From the NCBI GenBank assembly GCA_002341315.1, contig DDNV01000095.1, forward strand, positions 13,626 to 28,996: 15,371 nt of DNA, in the 5' to 3' direction. This stretch comes from Cellvibrionales bacterium UBA2511 (GTDB taxonomy: Bacteria > Pseudomonadota > Gammaproteobacteria > Pseudomonadales > Porticoccaceae). Below the pieces are notes generated by a model that was not told the DNA's origin, searched no databases, and saw only the letters and a list, made by a program, of their open reading frames with translations. Positions 15,220 to 15,371 of the stretch are shown piece after piece (positions within the stretch are counted from its first letter, which is position 1; the number at the start of each line of letters is the position of its first letter). Made by a program: the position numbers and the translations under genes.

Positions 15220-15371
15220 TTAAGGCAGAACGGGTTCCTTGGGCAGACCGTCCAGGCTGTACACGTCATGGATATCGAGGTCTTCGTCGACCAGGCCGGC
15301 CGTCAGCATGAAGTCGTGAATCTTCTCCCAGCGGGCATCTGTCATCACGCCGATACCGCCTGCCGCTGCGT
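15220..15371 (-). CDS. ABC transporter substrate-binding protein, C-terminal fragment (partial)
   Basis: On the minus strand the frame enters from the window edge and reads AAAGGIGVMTDARWEKIHDF, then MLTAGLVDEDLDIHDVYSLD, then GLPKEPVLP before a TAA at 15220-15222. The pattern MTDARWEKIHDFMLTAGLVDEDLD matches the usual end of TauA/SsuA/NMT1-type periplasmic binding proteins, in which a helix with (M/I)T-x-x-RW precedes a (D/E)FM-x-x-AGL stretch and a short tail. It does not obviously resemble the end of NrtA. It would be the solute receptor for the ATPase encoded next; the permease is not in the window and is expected further upstream. About 50 codons are visible, so the family call is moderate and the substrate unknown. 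Confidence 0.7.
   Translation of the reverse strand, partial: AAAGGIGVMTDARWEKIHDFMLTAGLVDEDLDIHDVYSLDGLPKEPVLP

Overview
The window looks like chromosomal DNA of a free-living Gram-negative gammaproteobacterium. The evidence is a small 4.5S-type SRP RNA, an OppA-like lipoprotein, and an assimilatory nasA/nirBD cluster of proteobacterial type. A marine or aquatic heterotroph is a reasonable guess, but the sequence does not fix the genus. No phage, transposon, CRISPR or defence genes were seen, and gene content is metabolic throughout.

Layout. (1) 1-1685, plus strand: the last codons of an unknown gene, whose TAA overlaps the ATG of an EamA/DMT-family membrane transporter, then a membrane-anchored SIMPL-domain protein. 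(2) 1732-6894, minus strand: a peptide ABC transporter operon read oppA, oppB, oppC, then one gene fusing OppD- and OppF-type ATPases. The A/B and B/C junctions are TGATG overlaps. (3) 6895-7324: a non-coding island. It holds two dyads, the SRP RNA gene (about 7040-7154, plus strand), and a terminator for the operon arriving from the right. (4) 7325-15371, minus strand: a nitrate assimilation operon. In transcription order it encodes a substrate-binding protein (only its C-terminus is in the window), an ATPase with an NrtD-like C-terminal half, an FAD/NAD(P)H oxidoreductase, NirB, NirD and NasA. The start and promoter of this operon lie beyond the right edge.

How the genes work together. The ABC transporter is inferred to import nitrate or nitrite. 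NasA, a Mo-bisMGD enzyme with a C-terminal BFD-type [2Fe-2S] domain, reduces nitrate to nitrite, probably with electrons from NAD(P)H through the separate FAD protein. NirBD reduces nitrite to ammonium using NAD(P)H, FAD, [2Fe-2S], [4Fe-4S] and siroheme. The Opp system would recover peptides, another nitrogen source, but no shared regulation is visible.

No convincing undescribed system was found. The points most worth a second look are the apparently mosaic transport ATPase and TauA/NMT1-like binding protein, the tandem dyads upstream of the SRP RNA and oppA, the hairpin between the binding-protein and ATPase genes, and the long symmetric stem ending the nas operon.
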